NCBI GenBank assembly: GCA_030454085.1
Contig: JAKDJD010000005.1
Coordinates: 39,421-103,420 of the forward strand
Source: Kocuria sp.
GTDB taxonomy: Bacteria; Actinomycetota; Actinomycetes; Actinomycetales; Micrococcaceae
Reading direction: 5' to 3'
DNA length: 64,000 nt
Part shown: positions 18,489 through 27,126 of the stretch, in pieces
Layout of the letters: the number at the start of each line of letters is the position of its first letter
How positions within the stretch are numbered: the stretch's first letter is position 1
Notes under the pieces: model-generated
Told to the model about the DNA's origin: nothing
Database searches by the model: none
Seen by the model: the letters and a program-made list of their open reading frames with translations, nothing else
Position numbers and translations under genes: made by a program

Positions 18489-20042
18489 TCAGGCGACGGC
18501 GAATCGGGTCAGGGCGGCGTCAGGACGAACCTCGGGCAGAGCGGATCTGAACATCCGGTAGTAGGCCAGTTCTTCCTTGCTGCGGATCTCGGGGGCGCCG
18601 GCTGTCGCGGTTTCCGCGGAGAACTCGGCGTCGTCGATGTCATGACCAACCCGGTCGAGGATCCCTTGGGCTCCGCTGCCGGTCCCGAATTGTTCCTTGC
18701 GCCGGAAGAGAAGATGATCCGGGAGCCACCCGCGGAATGCCCTGCGCAAGTGGGCCTTTTCCATTCCGTCGCTCTCGAGCCCCTTGAGACGGGCCGGCAA
18801 GGACATGGCATGCGCGATGACATCGCGGTCGAGGAAAGGCACGCGGGCTTCCAGCCCGTGGGCCATCGTGACCCGATCGCACCTCTGAAGGTTGAGTCCG
18901 TGCAATCCCTCGATGGTGCGCCTCAACTCCTCGTCGAGTTCCGCGGGCGCGGCGAACTGCTCATGGTAGTACCCGTACCCCGCGAACAGTTCGTCCGCGC
19001 CCTCGCCCGTGAGAACGGCTTTGACGTGGCGGGACGTCATCTTGGACAGGAACCAGTTGGGCACAGCGCTGCGGACCAGGCTCGCGTCGAAGGATTCGAT
19101 GGACCCGACGACGTCGGGCAGGGCTTCTCGAGCGGCGCCTTCGTCCAGCAGTTCCTCGTGGTGGTCCGTTCCCAGGTATTCCGCGGTCTCCCGTGCCGCG
19201 AGCAGGTCGGGAGAGGTCCGCGTTCCCACCGCAAAGGTTTTCAGTGTTCTGCCCTCACGAGCACAGTGGTCGGCCGCGATCGCCGCGACCAGACCAGAAT
19301 CGAGTCCGCCTGAAAGGAAGACCCCGACCTCGACGTCGGCCATGAGGTGTCTCCGCACCGAGTCCGCGACGACGTCGAAGGTGGCCTGCTCGAAGGCTTC
19401 GTCCGAACAGCCCTGGCCCTCGCCCGATGCCCCGATTCCGCCTTCCTCCCGATCGGGAATCGCCTCGGCAAAACGATGCAGCCCATCGTGCGGGGTCCAC
19501 CAGAACCCTGGAGGGAAGACCTCGACCAGTGGCTGCACCTCGGGATCGAAGGCCTTGAGTTCGGAAGCGAAGACGGTGCCTTCCTCGGTGCGCGCCCAAT
19601 AGAGGGGCTTGATGCCGACGGCGTCCCTCGCCGCCACGAACTCTCCGTCCTCGGTCGCCGCGCAGAGGGCGAACATCCCGCGCAGGCTTTCCAGCGCGGC
19701 CGGACCACCGGTTCGCAGGACCGCGAGCGCGGCCGCGGAGTCGGAACGCGAGTTGAATGCCCCCGGCATCTCTTCGCGGAGGCTCTGGTGATTGTAGATT
19801 TCCCCGTTGCACACCAGGACCCAGTCGGAGGGACCGCGCGTTCCGCCCAGGGGCTGGTGCCCACTGTCGACGTCGACGATCGAGAGCCGACGGTGGCCCA
19901 ACCACGCCGTATCTCCGACGTGCTGGATCCCGACGTCGTCCGGCCCCCGGTGAGCGAGCTTGTCGAGGGCCCGCTGTCCCATCGTGTCGATGCCTGCCGT
20001 CGATTTTTTTGCGTCATTGAAGACGCCCACTATGCCGCACAT
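18489..20042 (-). CDS. asnB: Asparagine synthase (glutamine-hydrolysing)
   Basis: Transfers the amide of glutamine to aspartate using ATP. The N-terminal glutaminase domain starts directly with the nucleophile Cys2 (MCGIVGV) and has HRGPDD and CNGEIYNH. The synthetase domain has the PP-loop FLSGGLDSGLV and the downstream LTGEGADELFAGY motif. At 517 residues it is of the shorter E. coli/yeast AsnB type rather than the ~640-residue type. It converges with the response regulator gene over 23 bases. Confidence 0.9.
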   Translation of the reverse strand: MCGIVGVFNDAKKSTAGIDTMGQRALDKLAHRGPDDVGIQHVGDTAWLGHRRLSIVDVDSGHQPLGGTRGPSDWVLVCNGEIYNHQSLREEMPGAFNSRSDSAAALAVLRTGGPAALESLRGMFALCAATEDGEFVAARDAVGIKPLYWARTEEGTVFASELKAFDPEVQPLVEVFPPGFWWTPHDGLHRFAEAIPDREEGGIGASGEGQGCSDEAFEQATFDVVADSVRRHLMADVEVGVFLSGGLDSGLVAAIAADHCAREGRTLKTFAVGTRTSPDLLAARETAEYLGTDHHEELLDEGAAREALPDVVGSIESFDASLVRSAVPNWFLSKMTSRHVKAVLTGEGADELFAGYGYYHEQFAAPAELDEELRRTIEGLHGLNLQRCDRVTMAHGLEARVPFLDRDVIAHAMSLPARLKGLESDGMEKAHLRRAFRGWLPDHLLFRRKEQFGTGSGAQGILDRVGHDIDDAEFSAETATAGAPEIRSKEELAYYRMFRSALPEVRPDAALTRFAVA

Positions 20043-20085
20043 GGTTTCGACCGTAGGACCTCACGGCCGGAACGAACAACGCCGG

Positions 20086-20115
20086 TTGCTGTATACGCAC
20101 GCATGGTGCGAGAAT
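20086..20115 (+). promoter_or_regulatory. Candidate promoter of the iclR-type gene
   Basis: TTGCTG (20086-20091) lies 18 bases before GAGAAT (20110-20115), which ends six bases before the ATG at 20122, consistent with a leaderless mRNA; no Shine-Dalgarno sequence is present. The 11-mer TTGCTGTATAC at 20086-20096 recurs immediately before the aldehyde dehydrogenase start (55644-55654), so it may instead be a regulator site. Confidence 0.4.
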
Positions 20116-20121
20116 GTGCGC

Positions 20122-20898
20122 ATGGTCGGCGACAATCTCTCCAGCGTGCATCGGGCGCTGACTATCCTTCGGATGCTCGGCGAAGGCCCCCTGGGAGTCC
20201 AGGAGGTGGCAACCGAGATGGGCAAGGAAAAGAGCCAGGTCTCCAGGACGCTGAAGGTCCTGGCGGAAGAGGGGTTCATCGAGCGCGACCCCCGGACACT
20301 TCGGTACGGCATCGGGTGGCAGGTCCTGGCGCTGGCGACGTCGGCTGGGGACGAGAGGCTCCAGCGTGAGGCGCCTCGGGTGCTCAGGTCACTGGCGCGC
20401 GGCGTCGGCGAGCCCGCCTACCTCACGGTGCTGTCCGGCCGCGGCGCCATGACCCTGCTGACCGAGAGAACCTCACGCGGCATCCAGGCCCACGAGTGGG
20501 TCGGACGAACCTCTCCCCTGCCTTGCACCTCCGCCGGACGGGCGCTCATGGTCGACATGGACGAAGCGGACCTGCGCTCGGTCCTTGGCGACGACGCCGA
20601 CCCGCTTCCCGGCACCCGATCGGCGCCACAGGACATACCGGCCCTGATCAGACGCTTGCGACGCGAGCGTGCCCGGGGCTTCGCGGTAGCCCGCGAAGAA
20701 TCCGAGCCCGGGCTGGTCGCGATTGCCGCACCCGTCCGCAACCACCGCGGAGAGGTGGCCGCCGCCATCAACGTCTCGGCCCCCGCGTTTCGCATGCCTC
20801 GAGCAACCATCGAGGCGGCGGCCCCGCTGGTGGTCGCCGCGGCCGACGAACTCTCGGCGGCCATCGGTTCCTCGACCGAAGTCTCGGCGGACCACTGA
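20122..20898 (+). CDS. IclR-family transcriptional regulator
   Basis: A 258-residue regulator: N-terminal winged helix (SSVHRALTILRMLGEG to ERDPRTLRYGIG) and a C-terminal IclR effector domain with the conserved CTSAGRALM and REESEPGLVAIAAPVRN segments. IclR proteins respond to small carbon acids. The start at ATG 20122 is chosen because the wing domain begins there; upstream in-frame codons would overlap asnB. It converges with the zinc dehydrogenase gene and, given the sugar-acid locus next door, is a plausible co-regulator of it. Confidence 0.85.
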   Translation: MVGDNLSSVHRALTILRMLGEGPLGVQEVATEMGKEKSQVSRTLKVLAEEGFIERDPRTLRYGIGWQVLALATSAGDERLQREAPRVLRSLARGVGEPAYLTVLSGRGAMTLLTERTSRGIQAHEWVGRTSPLPCTSAGRALMVDMDEADLRSVLGDDADPLPGTRSAPQDIPALIRRLRRERARGFAVAREESEPGLVAIAAPVRNHRGEVAAAINVSAPAFRMPRATIEAAAPLVVAAADELSAAIGSSTEVSADH

Positions 20899-20934
20899 GC
20901 GCTGTGGGCTTGTTCCGGGGTATGGCTCCGTCGG

Positions 20935-21948
20935 TTACGGCTCCATGATGAGTTTGATCGTCGTTCCGGGACCGTTGGAGGCCATTCGAGTGATGGCCTC
21001 CGCTCCTTCGGCCAAGTCCATCCGGTCGGTGACCATGAGTTCCGCGATGTCCGGGCGCTCGGCCAGGAGCTCGGCAGCTACGTCGAAATCTTCTCGGGTG
21101 TACATGGCGGTACCCACGAAAGCGATCTCCTGGACCTGGAGTTCACCGACGGGGACGGGGACTTCCGTATTGAACACGGCAACCTGGACCACCGTTCCTC
21201 CCGGGGCGCACCGACGGACCGCTTCGGCGACCAACGGAGCGTGTCCTGCCGCCACGAAAACGGTATCGAACAGCTCCCCTCCTTCCGAGACGGCGTCCGG
21301 CTGAAGCACGTCTGAGGCTCCCATGGCCTTGAGCATGTCGGAATTCTGCCCTCGCGGTTCGCTGACCGTCACCCGGCCGGGAGAAACATGCTGGAGAACG
21401 GCCGTGACCAGCGCGCCGATAGTTCCGCCTCCCATCACCAAGTGGCTGGGCTGCCTCCCCTGCTCAGGCGTGGTCCGGACCTGACGCACGGCGTGGGCCG
21501 CAACCGCCAGGGGCTCCACGAGAGCCAGCGCGTAATCCGGTATGCGGTCGGAAACGGGCAATACGGTGTACGACGGCACACGGACGTATTCCGCGAAAGA
21601 TCCGTCCCATTCGGCTATTCCGAGCATCTGTTTCTTCGGGCACAAGTTGTGTCGACCCGTCGTGCAGTACTCGCAGTTTCGGCAGAAACGCTGAGGCTCG
21701 ACGACGACACGTTGTCCGACCAAGGTGTCGTCGCCCTGCTCGCCCACTTCCGTGACGACGCCGCCCACCTCGTGCCCTGAGATGAGCGGCGGGAACCTGA
21801 ACGGATGCGTCCCGCGGAGCGCGGAAAGATCAGAACCGCACGAACCGGTCGACAGCACATGGACCACGACGTCCTCGGGCCCCGGGTTCGGATACGGGAT
21901 GTCGACCACGGATGCCGTTCCCTCGAGATCGAATTCAATAGCGCGCAT
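20935..21948 (-). CDS. Zinc-dependent medium-chain dehydrogenase (threonine/sorbitol dehydrogenase-like)
   Basis: A 337-residue MDR-family enzyme. The catalytic zinc ligand Cys is in STGSCGSDL, the His-Glu pair in GHEVGG, and the structural zinc site is CRNCEYCTTGRHNLC. The Rossmann loop is VMGGGTIGALV. By position, between an acid-sugar permease and an IclR regulator, it probably oxidises a hydroxyl of a sugar acid or polyol feeding the pathway at 23-26 kb; characterised tetronate pathways use an unrelated dehydrogenase (LtnD type), so the substrate is inferred. It lies downstream of the permease on the same strand, 71 bases after its stop. Confidence 0.82.
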   Translation of the reverse strand: MRAIEFDLEGTASVVDIPYPNPGPEDVVVHVLSTGSCGSDLSALRGTHPFRFPPLISGHEVGGVVTEVGEQGDDTLVGQRVVVEPQRFCRNCEYCTTGRHNLCPKKQMLGIAEWDGSFAEYVRVPSYTVLPVSDRIPDYALALVEPLAVAAHAVRQVRTTPEQGRQPSHLVMGGGTIGALVTAVLQHVSPGRVTVSEPRGQNSDMLKAMGASDVLQPDAVSEGGELFDTVFVAAGHAPLVAEAVRRCAPGGTVVQVAVFNTEVPVPVGELQVQEIAFVGTAMYTREDFDVAAELLAERPDIAELMVTDRMDLAEGAEAITRMASNGPGTTIKLIMEP

Positions 21949-22019
21949 TTCTTCTCCTCATCATTTCTTCAAGCGGTCGGGGCGAAGGCCCGGACTCGAG
22001 CCGAGCGGGGCACAATCCT

Positions 22020-23036
22020 TCACTCGCCCACAACCCCGTTGAGAGCCGGATCTTCGTATTCGTGCGCGGGGTCGATCCCGCGTTTCATTTGCCAGCGGTA
22101 GAACAGGGCCGTGACCACCGGGGTGAGTAGTGCCGTGATGACCACGGACCCGGCGACCTGCACAGTCGCCGTCTCGACGATGGAGCTCATGGAGGGGTCG
22201 GCCGCGGCCACGACCGCCGGTGTTGCCACGGCGGCTCCGGCCGTGGAGGATTCGGCGACTCCCGCAATGAGGTTTCGGCGCGGTCTGGGGCGTCGGGACA
22301 GCACCTGAACCAGCCAGAGCAGAAGAACGGCGAAACCACCGGAGAGCAACAGGGTGAAGAACCCGAGCAAAATTCCGGAGGGACCCGCAGACGCGATGTC
22401 CCGGAAATTGATGCCCGCGCCGAGGGGGAAAGCGAAAAACGGGATCAAGAGCTTTTCCCCACTCTTCAGGAACCCCCGGATATCCGGGTCGAGGTTCCCG
22501 AGAACGAACCCCAGAAAAACTGGCGCCAGCACGGCCACGAAGGACAACAGCGGGATATTGGCCATGCCCGCCGCTCCGAGGACGAGCAGCGTGAGAAATG
22601 GGCCGTCATTCAGGCAGATGACCGCAACGGCCCCTCGATCTGTTTTGTTCCCGAATTCCTGGGTCAGAGCCGCGTAGAGGCCCGTATTCGAATTGCTCAT
22701 GGCAGCGACGATCGCGAGCGGCGTCAGCGTCCATAGCGTGCCGTCCGGCATGAAGACGCCGGCGACGATCCCGACCAGGATTGCGGCCACTAGCTTGCCG
22801 ACGAGAATCGCGAATCCCTTCTCCGCGACGGGTGCGGCCGCGCGGACAGGCAACTGCGCCCCCATGCACACCAGGAAGACGCCGATGACCGCCATCGCAC
22901 CGTCCTTGAACAACGCCTCGGTGAACCCACCGATTTCCAGCGCGCCGGGAGCCAAGGTATTCAGCAGCGCCCCCAGGAGCAGGGGCACGATCATCAGCCC
23001 ACCCGGTATCTTCTCGACTCTCGCGAGGATTTTCAT
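22020..23036 (-). CDS. 2-keto-3-deoxygluconate permease family (KdgT-like) transporter
   Basis: A 338-residue membrane protein with about ten hydrophobic segments and KdgT hallmarks: MKILARVEKIPGGLMIVPLL at the start, GSNSNTG-like region reading AMSNSNTGLYAAL, and GAGINFRD. KdgT proteins import 2-keto-3-deoxygluconate with protons; relatives near OtnK/OtnC genes are thought to carry four-carbon sugar acids. The ATG has a strong ribosome site AAAGGAGAG. The gene is divergent from the kinase gene, with shared regulatory DNA between. Confidence 0.85.
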   Translation of the reverse strand: MKILARVEKIPGGLMIVPLLLGALLNTLAPGALEIGGFTEALFKDGAMAVIGVFLVCMGAQLPVRAAAPVAEKGFAILVGKLVAAILVGIVAGVFMPDGTLWTLTPLAIVAAMSNSNTGLYAALTQEFGNKTDRGAVAVICLNDGPFLTLLVLGAAGMANIPLLSFVAVLAPVFLGFVLGNLDPDIRGFLKSGEKLLIPFFAFPLGAGINFRDIASAGPSGILLGFFTLLLSGGFAVLLLWLVQVLSRRPRPRRNLIAGVAESSTAGAAVATPAVVAAADPSMSSIVETATVQVAGSVVITALLTPVVTALFYRWQMKRGIDPAHEYEDPALNGVVGE

Positions 23037-23366
23037 AGCTCTCCTTTGAGTACCGATGGGCCAAGCGAATCGCGCGGCACTGCGTCGATGCTGATTCGTT
23101 CTGTTAGCTGTTCGACAAGTATTCACATTTTCTAACATCTGGTCAAGGGTCGGCCTCATTGATCTCACCAGTGATTTCACAGGTCCACCCACCCGGTCAC
23201 CCCGCAGAAGGTGACGCGACTCGCAGATCAGAGCGGGCAAATGTTAATTGTTGTGATAGCGTGGCAGGTGTTCGCCGGAACATCGCCGGGACACGAACAA
23301 TCACCGTGTCGTGGCGAACAGTCGACCAGCGAGCGCACAGCTCATATGACCACGGGAGGTACACCC
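23037..23366. promoter_or_regulatory. Divergent promoter/operator region of the tetronate locus
   Basis: This 330-base gene-free stretch separates the permease from the kinase and is AT-rich for this genome. TGTTAG (23102-23107) and CTAACA (23132-23137) are inverted copies, and a third TGTTA occurs in ATGTTAATTGTTGTG near 23240. These are candidate sites for the locus DeoR or IclR regulator. A strong GGGAGG ribosome site (about 23354-23359) precedes the kinase ATG. Confidence 0.4.
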
Positions 23367-24689
23367 ATGAAGCTTCGTCTGGGAGTCATCGCGGACGACT
23401 TCACTGGCGCGACCGACATCGCCGGGTTCTTGGTCTCTGCGGGATTGCGTACCGTCCAGCTCAACCAGCCGTCCGTCGAGGAAGTTCTTCGCACCGCCGA
23501 AACGTCGGAAGCCGAAGCCATCGTCGTCGGTCTGAAGACACGGTCCGCGCCGCCTCGTCAGGCCGTGGACGCGAGTCTCGAAGCCGCCCGAGCGCTGCGC
23601 AACGCCGGCGCGACACGGTTCGTGTTCAAGTACTGCTCGACCTTCGACAGCACGGCACAGGGGAACATCGGGCCCGTCACGGACGCACTTCTCGATGATC
23701 TCGATCTCGACTTCACCGTCGTAGTCCCCGCTCTGCCGGTCAACGGCCGAACGGTCTACCGCGGGCACCTCTTTGTGGGCGACGAGCCGCTCAATGAATC
23801 CGGGATGCGTCACCATCCGGTAACGCCCATGACGGATTCGAATCTCGTGAGGCTCATGAGCGCGCAAAGCAGAGGGCACGCAATCGCTGTCCCGTACGAC
23901 GTCGTCCGCCAAGGAGCTCAGGCCGTCAGGGCTTCTCTGGACGATGCACGCTCCGGTGGGGCCAGATACGCGGTCCTGGACACGCTCGATGACGACCACC
24001 TTCAGACCATTGGCGAGGCCTGCAAGGAATTGGTGCTGGTCACCGGCGGTTCGGGGGTCGGTGGTGCCATAGGTCGAGTGCTCTCCTCAGACATGGGCCG
24101 ACCCGCATCACAGCCCGCGCCCTCGGATTCTTGGACCGGAACCCCCGGCTTCGGCATAGTCCTGTCGGGCTCCGCTTCGCAGATGACCAACCGCCAGGTG
24201 GCCCGGTATCGCCAGCTTGCCCCTGCCCTGCCCCTGGACGTCAGCAGAATCATTGCGGACGGTCCCGACTACCTCGAGGAAGTCCTCACCTGGATTGGGG
24301 ACAACGGCCGGAGCGAGAATCGGCCCGATCCCCTGGTGTACGCCACCGCAGGGGCTGAACATGTGAGAAGCCTCCAGGAGAAGCACGGTGCCGAGGTGAC
24401 GTCGGAGGCCATCGAAGAGTTCTTCGCTCAGATTGCCCATAGGGTGCTCGAGGACGGTTACACGCGGTTCGTCGTCGCCGGCGGCGAGACCTCGGGAGCC
24501 GTGACGCAGGCATTGGGCGTCAGCGCATTCCGTGTGGGGCCCCAGATCGCCCCTGGGGTCCCCTGGACGAAGAGCACTGACGGGCGGCTTGACTTGGCCC
24601 TCAAATCCGGGAACTTCGGCGACGAAGATTTTTTCTCGTCGGCGCAGAACACCATGCGGGAAGGACGCGACTTCCATGATCCCCGATGA
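23367..24689 (+). CDS. otnK: Four-carbon acid sugar kinase (OtnK-like, DUF1537)
   Basis: A 440-residue DUF1537 kinase. The N-terminal domain starts GVIADDFTGATD, the family signature, with YCSTFDST further on; the C-terminal nucleotide-binding domain has VVAGGETSGAVTQALG. Characterised members phosphorylate 3-oxo-tetronate (OtnK) or related C4 acids; next to an OtnC-like decarboxylase the OtnK role is the best guess. The start at 23367 has GGGAGG seven bases upstream. The gene ends 14 bases inside the DeoR gene, so both are on one mRNA. Confidence 0.85.
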   Translation: MKLRLGVIADDFTGATDIAGFLVSAGLRTVQLNQPSVEEVLRTAETSEAEAIVVGLKTRSAPPRQAVDASLEAARALRNAGATRFVFKYCSTFDSTAQGNIGPVTDALLDDLDLDFTVVVPALPVNGRTVYRGHLFVGDEPLNESGMRHHPVTPMTDSNLVRLMSAQSRGHAIAVPYDVVRQGAQAVRASLDDARSGGARYAVLDTLDDDHLQTIGEACKELVLVTGGSGVGGAIGRVLSSDMGRPASQPAPSDSWTGTPGFGIVLSGSASQMTNRQVARYRQLAPALPLDVSRIIADGPDYLEEVLTWIGDNGRSENRPDPLVYATAGAEHVRSLQEKHGAEVTSEAIEEFFAQIAHRVLEDGYTRFVVAGGETSGAVTQALGVSAFRVGPQIAPGVPWTKSTDGRLDLALKSGNFGDEDFFSSAQNTMREGRDFHDPR

Positions 24690-25473
24690 AAGACGACGCC
24701 GCCTGCTCCACATCGTTGAGGAGCGAGGGTCGGTGAGCGTGGCAGACCTGACCGAGCATTTGGGCGTCTCCCACATGACCGTCCGTCGGGACATCAGGCT
24801 TCTGGAGGAATCCGGTCGTTTGCGATCCGTCGCGGGCGGAGTCTCTCTGCCGTCCCGTCTGGAGCTCGACGCACCCCATCACGCGAAGATCGGCATGCGA
24901 CCGGATGAGAAGGACGCCATCGCCAGGGCCGCCGTTCGACTCGTCGCGCCCGCAGACCTGGTTTATCTCGACGCGGGGACCACTACCTTGGCGATCGCTC
25001 ACCACCTGGCTCGCGAGGCGACGCAGGCGGCGGATCGTGCATTTGCGCCGTCCGTGGTGACCAACGATCTGGCCGTTGCAGGAGCCATTGCCGAACACTC
25101 CGGCCTCCGTGTCCACCTCTTGGGCGGACAGGTCGACAACGCCAATCTGGCCACGCACGGAGCGACCACCGCCGAGGAGCTCCGGGGCCTCAACATCGAC
25201 TTGGCCTTCGTTTCCACATCGTCCTTCGACCTCCGAGGCATATCAGTACCTACCGAGGAAAAACTCGTGGTCAAAAGGGCCATCAGCGAAAGTTCCCGCC
25301 GGCTCTATCTGACGACGGACAGCCGCAAGTACGGCAAGGTCGCCGCCTTCAAGGCCATCCCTTTCGAATCGTTCGACGGAATCATCACCGATTCGGATTT
25401 TCCCCCTTCGGCCAGGGACCATGCTCGTCAACTGGGTGTGGAGGTCGATTGCCAGTCTGCGGCCGCTCCGTGA
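24676..25473 (+). CDS. DeoR-family transcriptional regulator
   Basis: A 265-residue regulator: DeoR helix-turn-helix (RGSVSVADLTEHLGVSHMTV, then RRDIRLLEESGRL) and a sugar-phosphate isomerase-like sensor domain with LDAGTTTLAIA, VTNDLAVA and TDSRKYGK. DeoR proteins usually repress sugar catabolism genes and are released by a phosphorylated intermediate. Here the 3-oxo-tetronate phosphate made by the flanking kinase would be a natural inducer (inference). The gene lies between the kinase and decarboxylase genes. Confidence 0.87.
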   Translation: MIPDERRRRLLHIVEERGSVSVADLTEHLGVSHMTVRRDIRLLEESGRLRSVAGGVSLPSRLELDAPHHAKIGMRPDEKDAIARAAVRLVAPADLVYLDAGTTTLAIAHHLAREATQAADRAFAPSVVTNDLAVAGAIAEHSGLRVHLLGGQVDNANLATHGATTAEELRGLNIDLAFVSTSSFDLRGISVPTEEKLVVKRAISESSRRLYLTTDSRKYGKVAAFKAIPFESFDGIITDSDFPPSARDHARQLGVEVDCQSAAAP

Positions 25474-25537
25474 CCCGCGTGTGCCGGCGGCCGGTATCCT
25501 CCGCCTTCTCGACCATCGACTGAAAAGGACCTCACCT

Positions 25538-26158
25538 GTGGGAACGCACGACATCAAGGAAGAGATTGCGACACTCGGAGCAAGCCTGTTTCACCGAGGG
25601 TTCAGCGTGGGCAGCGCGGGGAATATCAGCGCGCGTGCGGACGACGGATTCCTCATGACCCCCACGAACTCGTCATTGGGGCGTCTCTCGCCCTCGAACC
25701 TGGCTGTCCTGGATTCTGCGTGGCGCCATACGGGAGGTCCTCGCCCTTCCAAGGAAGTTGTCATGCATCGAGCGATGTACGATGCTCGCCCCTCCGCGCG
25801 AGCCGTGGTGCATTTGCATTCGACGTACGTGACCGCGCTGAGCTGCCTCGAGTCCCCGGACGGCGTGATTCCCCCTCTCACCCCGTATTTCGTCATGAGG
25901 ATAGGCCAGGACGTTCCGACGGTTCCGTACTATCGCCCCGGCTCTTCGGAGATCTACGAAGAGCTCCTGGACGCGGCCCGAACCGGGCCTGCGGTCATCC
26001 TGAGGAACCACGGTTCCATGGTTGCCGGCGAATCGCTCGAAGAAGCCGTCAACACGGCCGAGGAGTTGGAGGTCTCCGCCCAATTGGCCTATCTGCTGCT
26101 CGACAAACCCAAACGCCCCCTGACCGGGCAGCAGGTACGCGAGCTCACGGGACGGTAG
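25538..26158 (+). CDS. otnC: Class II aldolase/decarboxylase (OtnC-like)
   Basis: A 206-residue class II aldolase/adducin-fold protein. GSAGNISAR starts the fold, VHLHSTYV supplies two zinc-binding His residues and NHGSMV a third. In tetronate pathways OtnC decarboxylates 3-oxo-tetronate 4-phosphate to dihydroxyacetone phosphate. The GTG start at 25538 has AAAAGGA nine bases upstream; upstream in-frame codons overlap the DeoR gene and are less likely. An L-fuculose- or ribulose-phosphate aldolase role is the alternative. Confidence 0.8.
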   Translation: MGTHDIKEEIATLGASLFHRGFSVGSAGNISARADDGFLMTPTNSSLGRLSPSNLAVLDSAWRHTGGPRPSKEVVMHRAMYDARPSARAVVHLHSTYVTALSCLESPDGVIPPLTPYFVMRIGQDVPTVPYYRPGSSEIYEELLDAARTGPAVILRNHGSMVAGESLEEAVNTAEELEVSAQLAYLLLDKPKRPLTGQQVRELTGR

Positions 26159-26243
26159 CGGCGAAGGTTCTTGGACACTAGCTCCTTGGCCCCTCCTTGA
26201 ACTCGCGTTGTAACCTGAAGGGAACCTCGCGAAGGAGAGTGGG

Positions 26244-26831
26244 ATGCGACGAACCATAGTAGTGGGAGCCTCATTGGCGTTGGCCGTGGGCCTCGCCGGG
26301 TGCGGAGACGACGACACCGATGCGAAGTCCTCATCGTCATCCAGCGCCAGCGCCAGCGCCTCGGGAGCTTCCTCGGAGGATCTTTCAACGAAGAAGTTCC
26401 CCGTCACTTGGAATGACGCCCTGAAGACTGCCCAGGAGAAATTCGACGGCGATGTCAGCAAGATCGAGTTGGAAAAGGGCACTTCGGGCAAGTACGAGTA
26501 CAAGATCGAATTGCTCTCCGATCAGCAGAAGTACGCCATCCAGATTGATGCGGATTCCGGGGACACCGTGAACGAGAAGACAGATGATCTGGACAAGGAC
26601 GAAGTGCAGTCCGAGCGGAAGTCCGACCGGATCGACATGTCCTCAGTGATCTCGCTCGACGAAGCGATGAAGAAGGCCAAGGAAGTCCAGGACGGCCCGA
26701 TCAACAAGTGGAAGATCGAGGGCAAGGACCGTGGGCCCCAGTACGAATTCGATATCGACTCGACCGGCGGTTCCGAGGACCACGAAGTCCAGATCGATGC
26801 ACACAGTGGGGACCACATCAAGGACAACTAG
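26244..26831 (+). CDS. PepSY-domain lipoprotein
   Basis: A 195-residue exported lipoprotein. The signal peptide ends in the lipobox LAGC, followed by an acidic/Ser-rich linker (residues ~20-48) and two PepSY repeats: one from VTWNDALKTAQEKF to IDADSGDTV, one from ISLDEAMKKAKEV to IDAHSGDHI. PepSY domains inhibit or bind extracellular enzymes or ligands. The mature protein is strongly charged (Lys/Asp rich). A GAAGGAGAG ribosome site precedes the ATG. It seems monocistronic. Confidence 0.85.
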   Translation: MRRTIVVGASLALAVGLAGCGDDDTDAKSSSSSSASASASGASSEDLSTKKFPVTWNDALKTAQEKFDGDVSKIELEKGTSGKYEYKIELLSDQQKYAIQIDADSGDTVNEKTDDLDKDEVQSERKSDRIDMSSVISLDEAMKKAKEVQDGPINKWKIEGKDRGPQYEFDIDSTGGSEDHEVQIDAHSGDHIKDN

Positions 26832-26968
26832 CCCGAATGCCGCGTAATACCGGCTCCGGTCGGCCCGGCCCCCGGTCGTGGCGTGCGGCAATTCATAGGG
26901 CACCGGGCCGCACGAACGTGCTACTTTACTCATTGGTTCACAAGCTATCGAACAGGAGGTGAGGCGCA

Positions 26969-27034
26969 ATGGACAGTGAAAGTTCTGGCTATCCGTTACC
27001 CCACGCCCCCTCCGGCATCGTCACCAAGGACTGA
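26969..27034 (+). CDS. 21-residue leader peptide upstream of mgtE
   Basis: A tiny ORF, MDSESSGYPLPHAPSGIVTK plus a final Asp, with a near-ideal ribosome site (AGGAGGTGAGG) ending five bases before the ATG, stronger than that of mgtE. It has prolines at positions 9, 11 and 14. It ends 92 bases before mgtE. Within it, CGCCCC (27004-27009) can pair with GGGGCG (27050-27055), so translation could control downstream folding. Similar Pro-containing leaders sense Mg2+ in enterobacterial mgtA and corA; the parallel is inference. The first bases (AGGTGAGGC, ATGGACA) also resemble the M-box 5' core, but the rest does not match by eye. Confidence 0.5.
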   Translation: MDSESSGYPLPHAPSGIVTKD

Positions 27035-27080
27035 CCGGGTCCATCTGCTGGGGCGGGCACCATCATTGACAGCACCGCCG

Positions 27081-27107
27081 GGATGCACAGCATCCGTGCG
27101 TGCTTTT
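27081..27107 (+). terminator. Hairpin with short U tract in the mgtE leader (candidate attenuator)
   Basis: GGATGC (27081-27086), loop ACA, GCATCC (27090-27095) is a perfect 6-bp hairpin, followed nine bases later by TTTT (27104-27107), all before the mgtE ribosome site. It is placed like an attenuator between the leader peptide and mgtE, though the stem is short and the U tract is displaced. Confidence 0.35.
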
Positions 27108-27126
27108 CCACGCCCAAGGATCCAGC

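Noticed and set aside
26934..27110. M-box (ykoK) riboswitch upstream of mgtE.
   Set aside because: AGGTGAGGC and ATGGACA resemble the M-box 5' core, but the later conserved blocks could not be found by eye. Kept as an alternative; a covariance search is needed.
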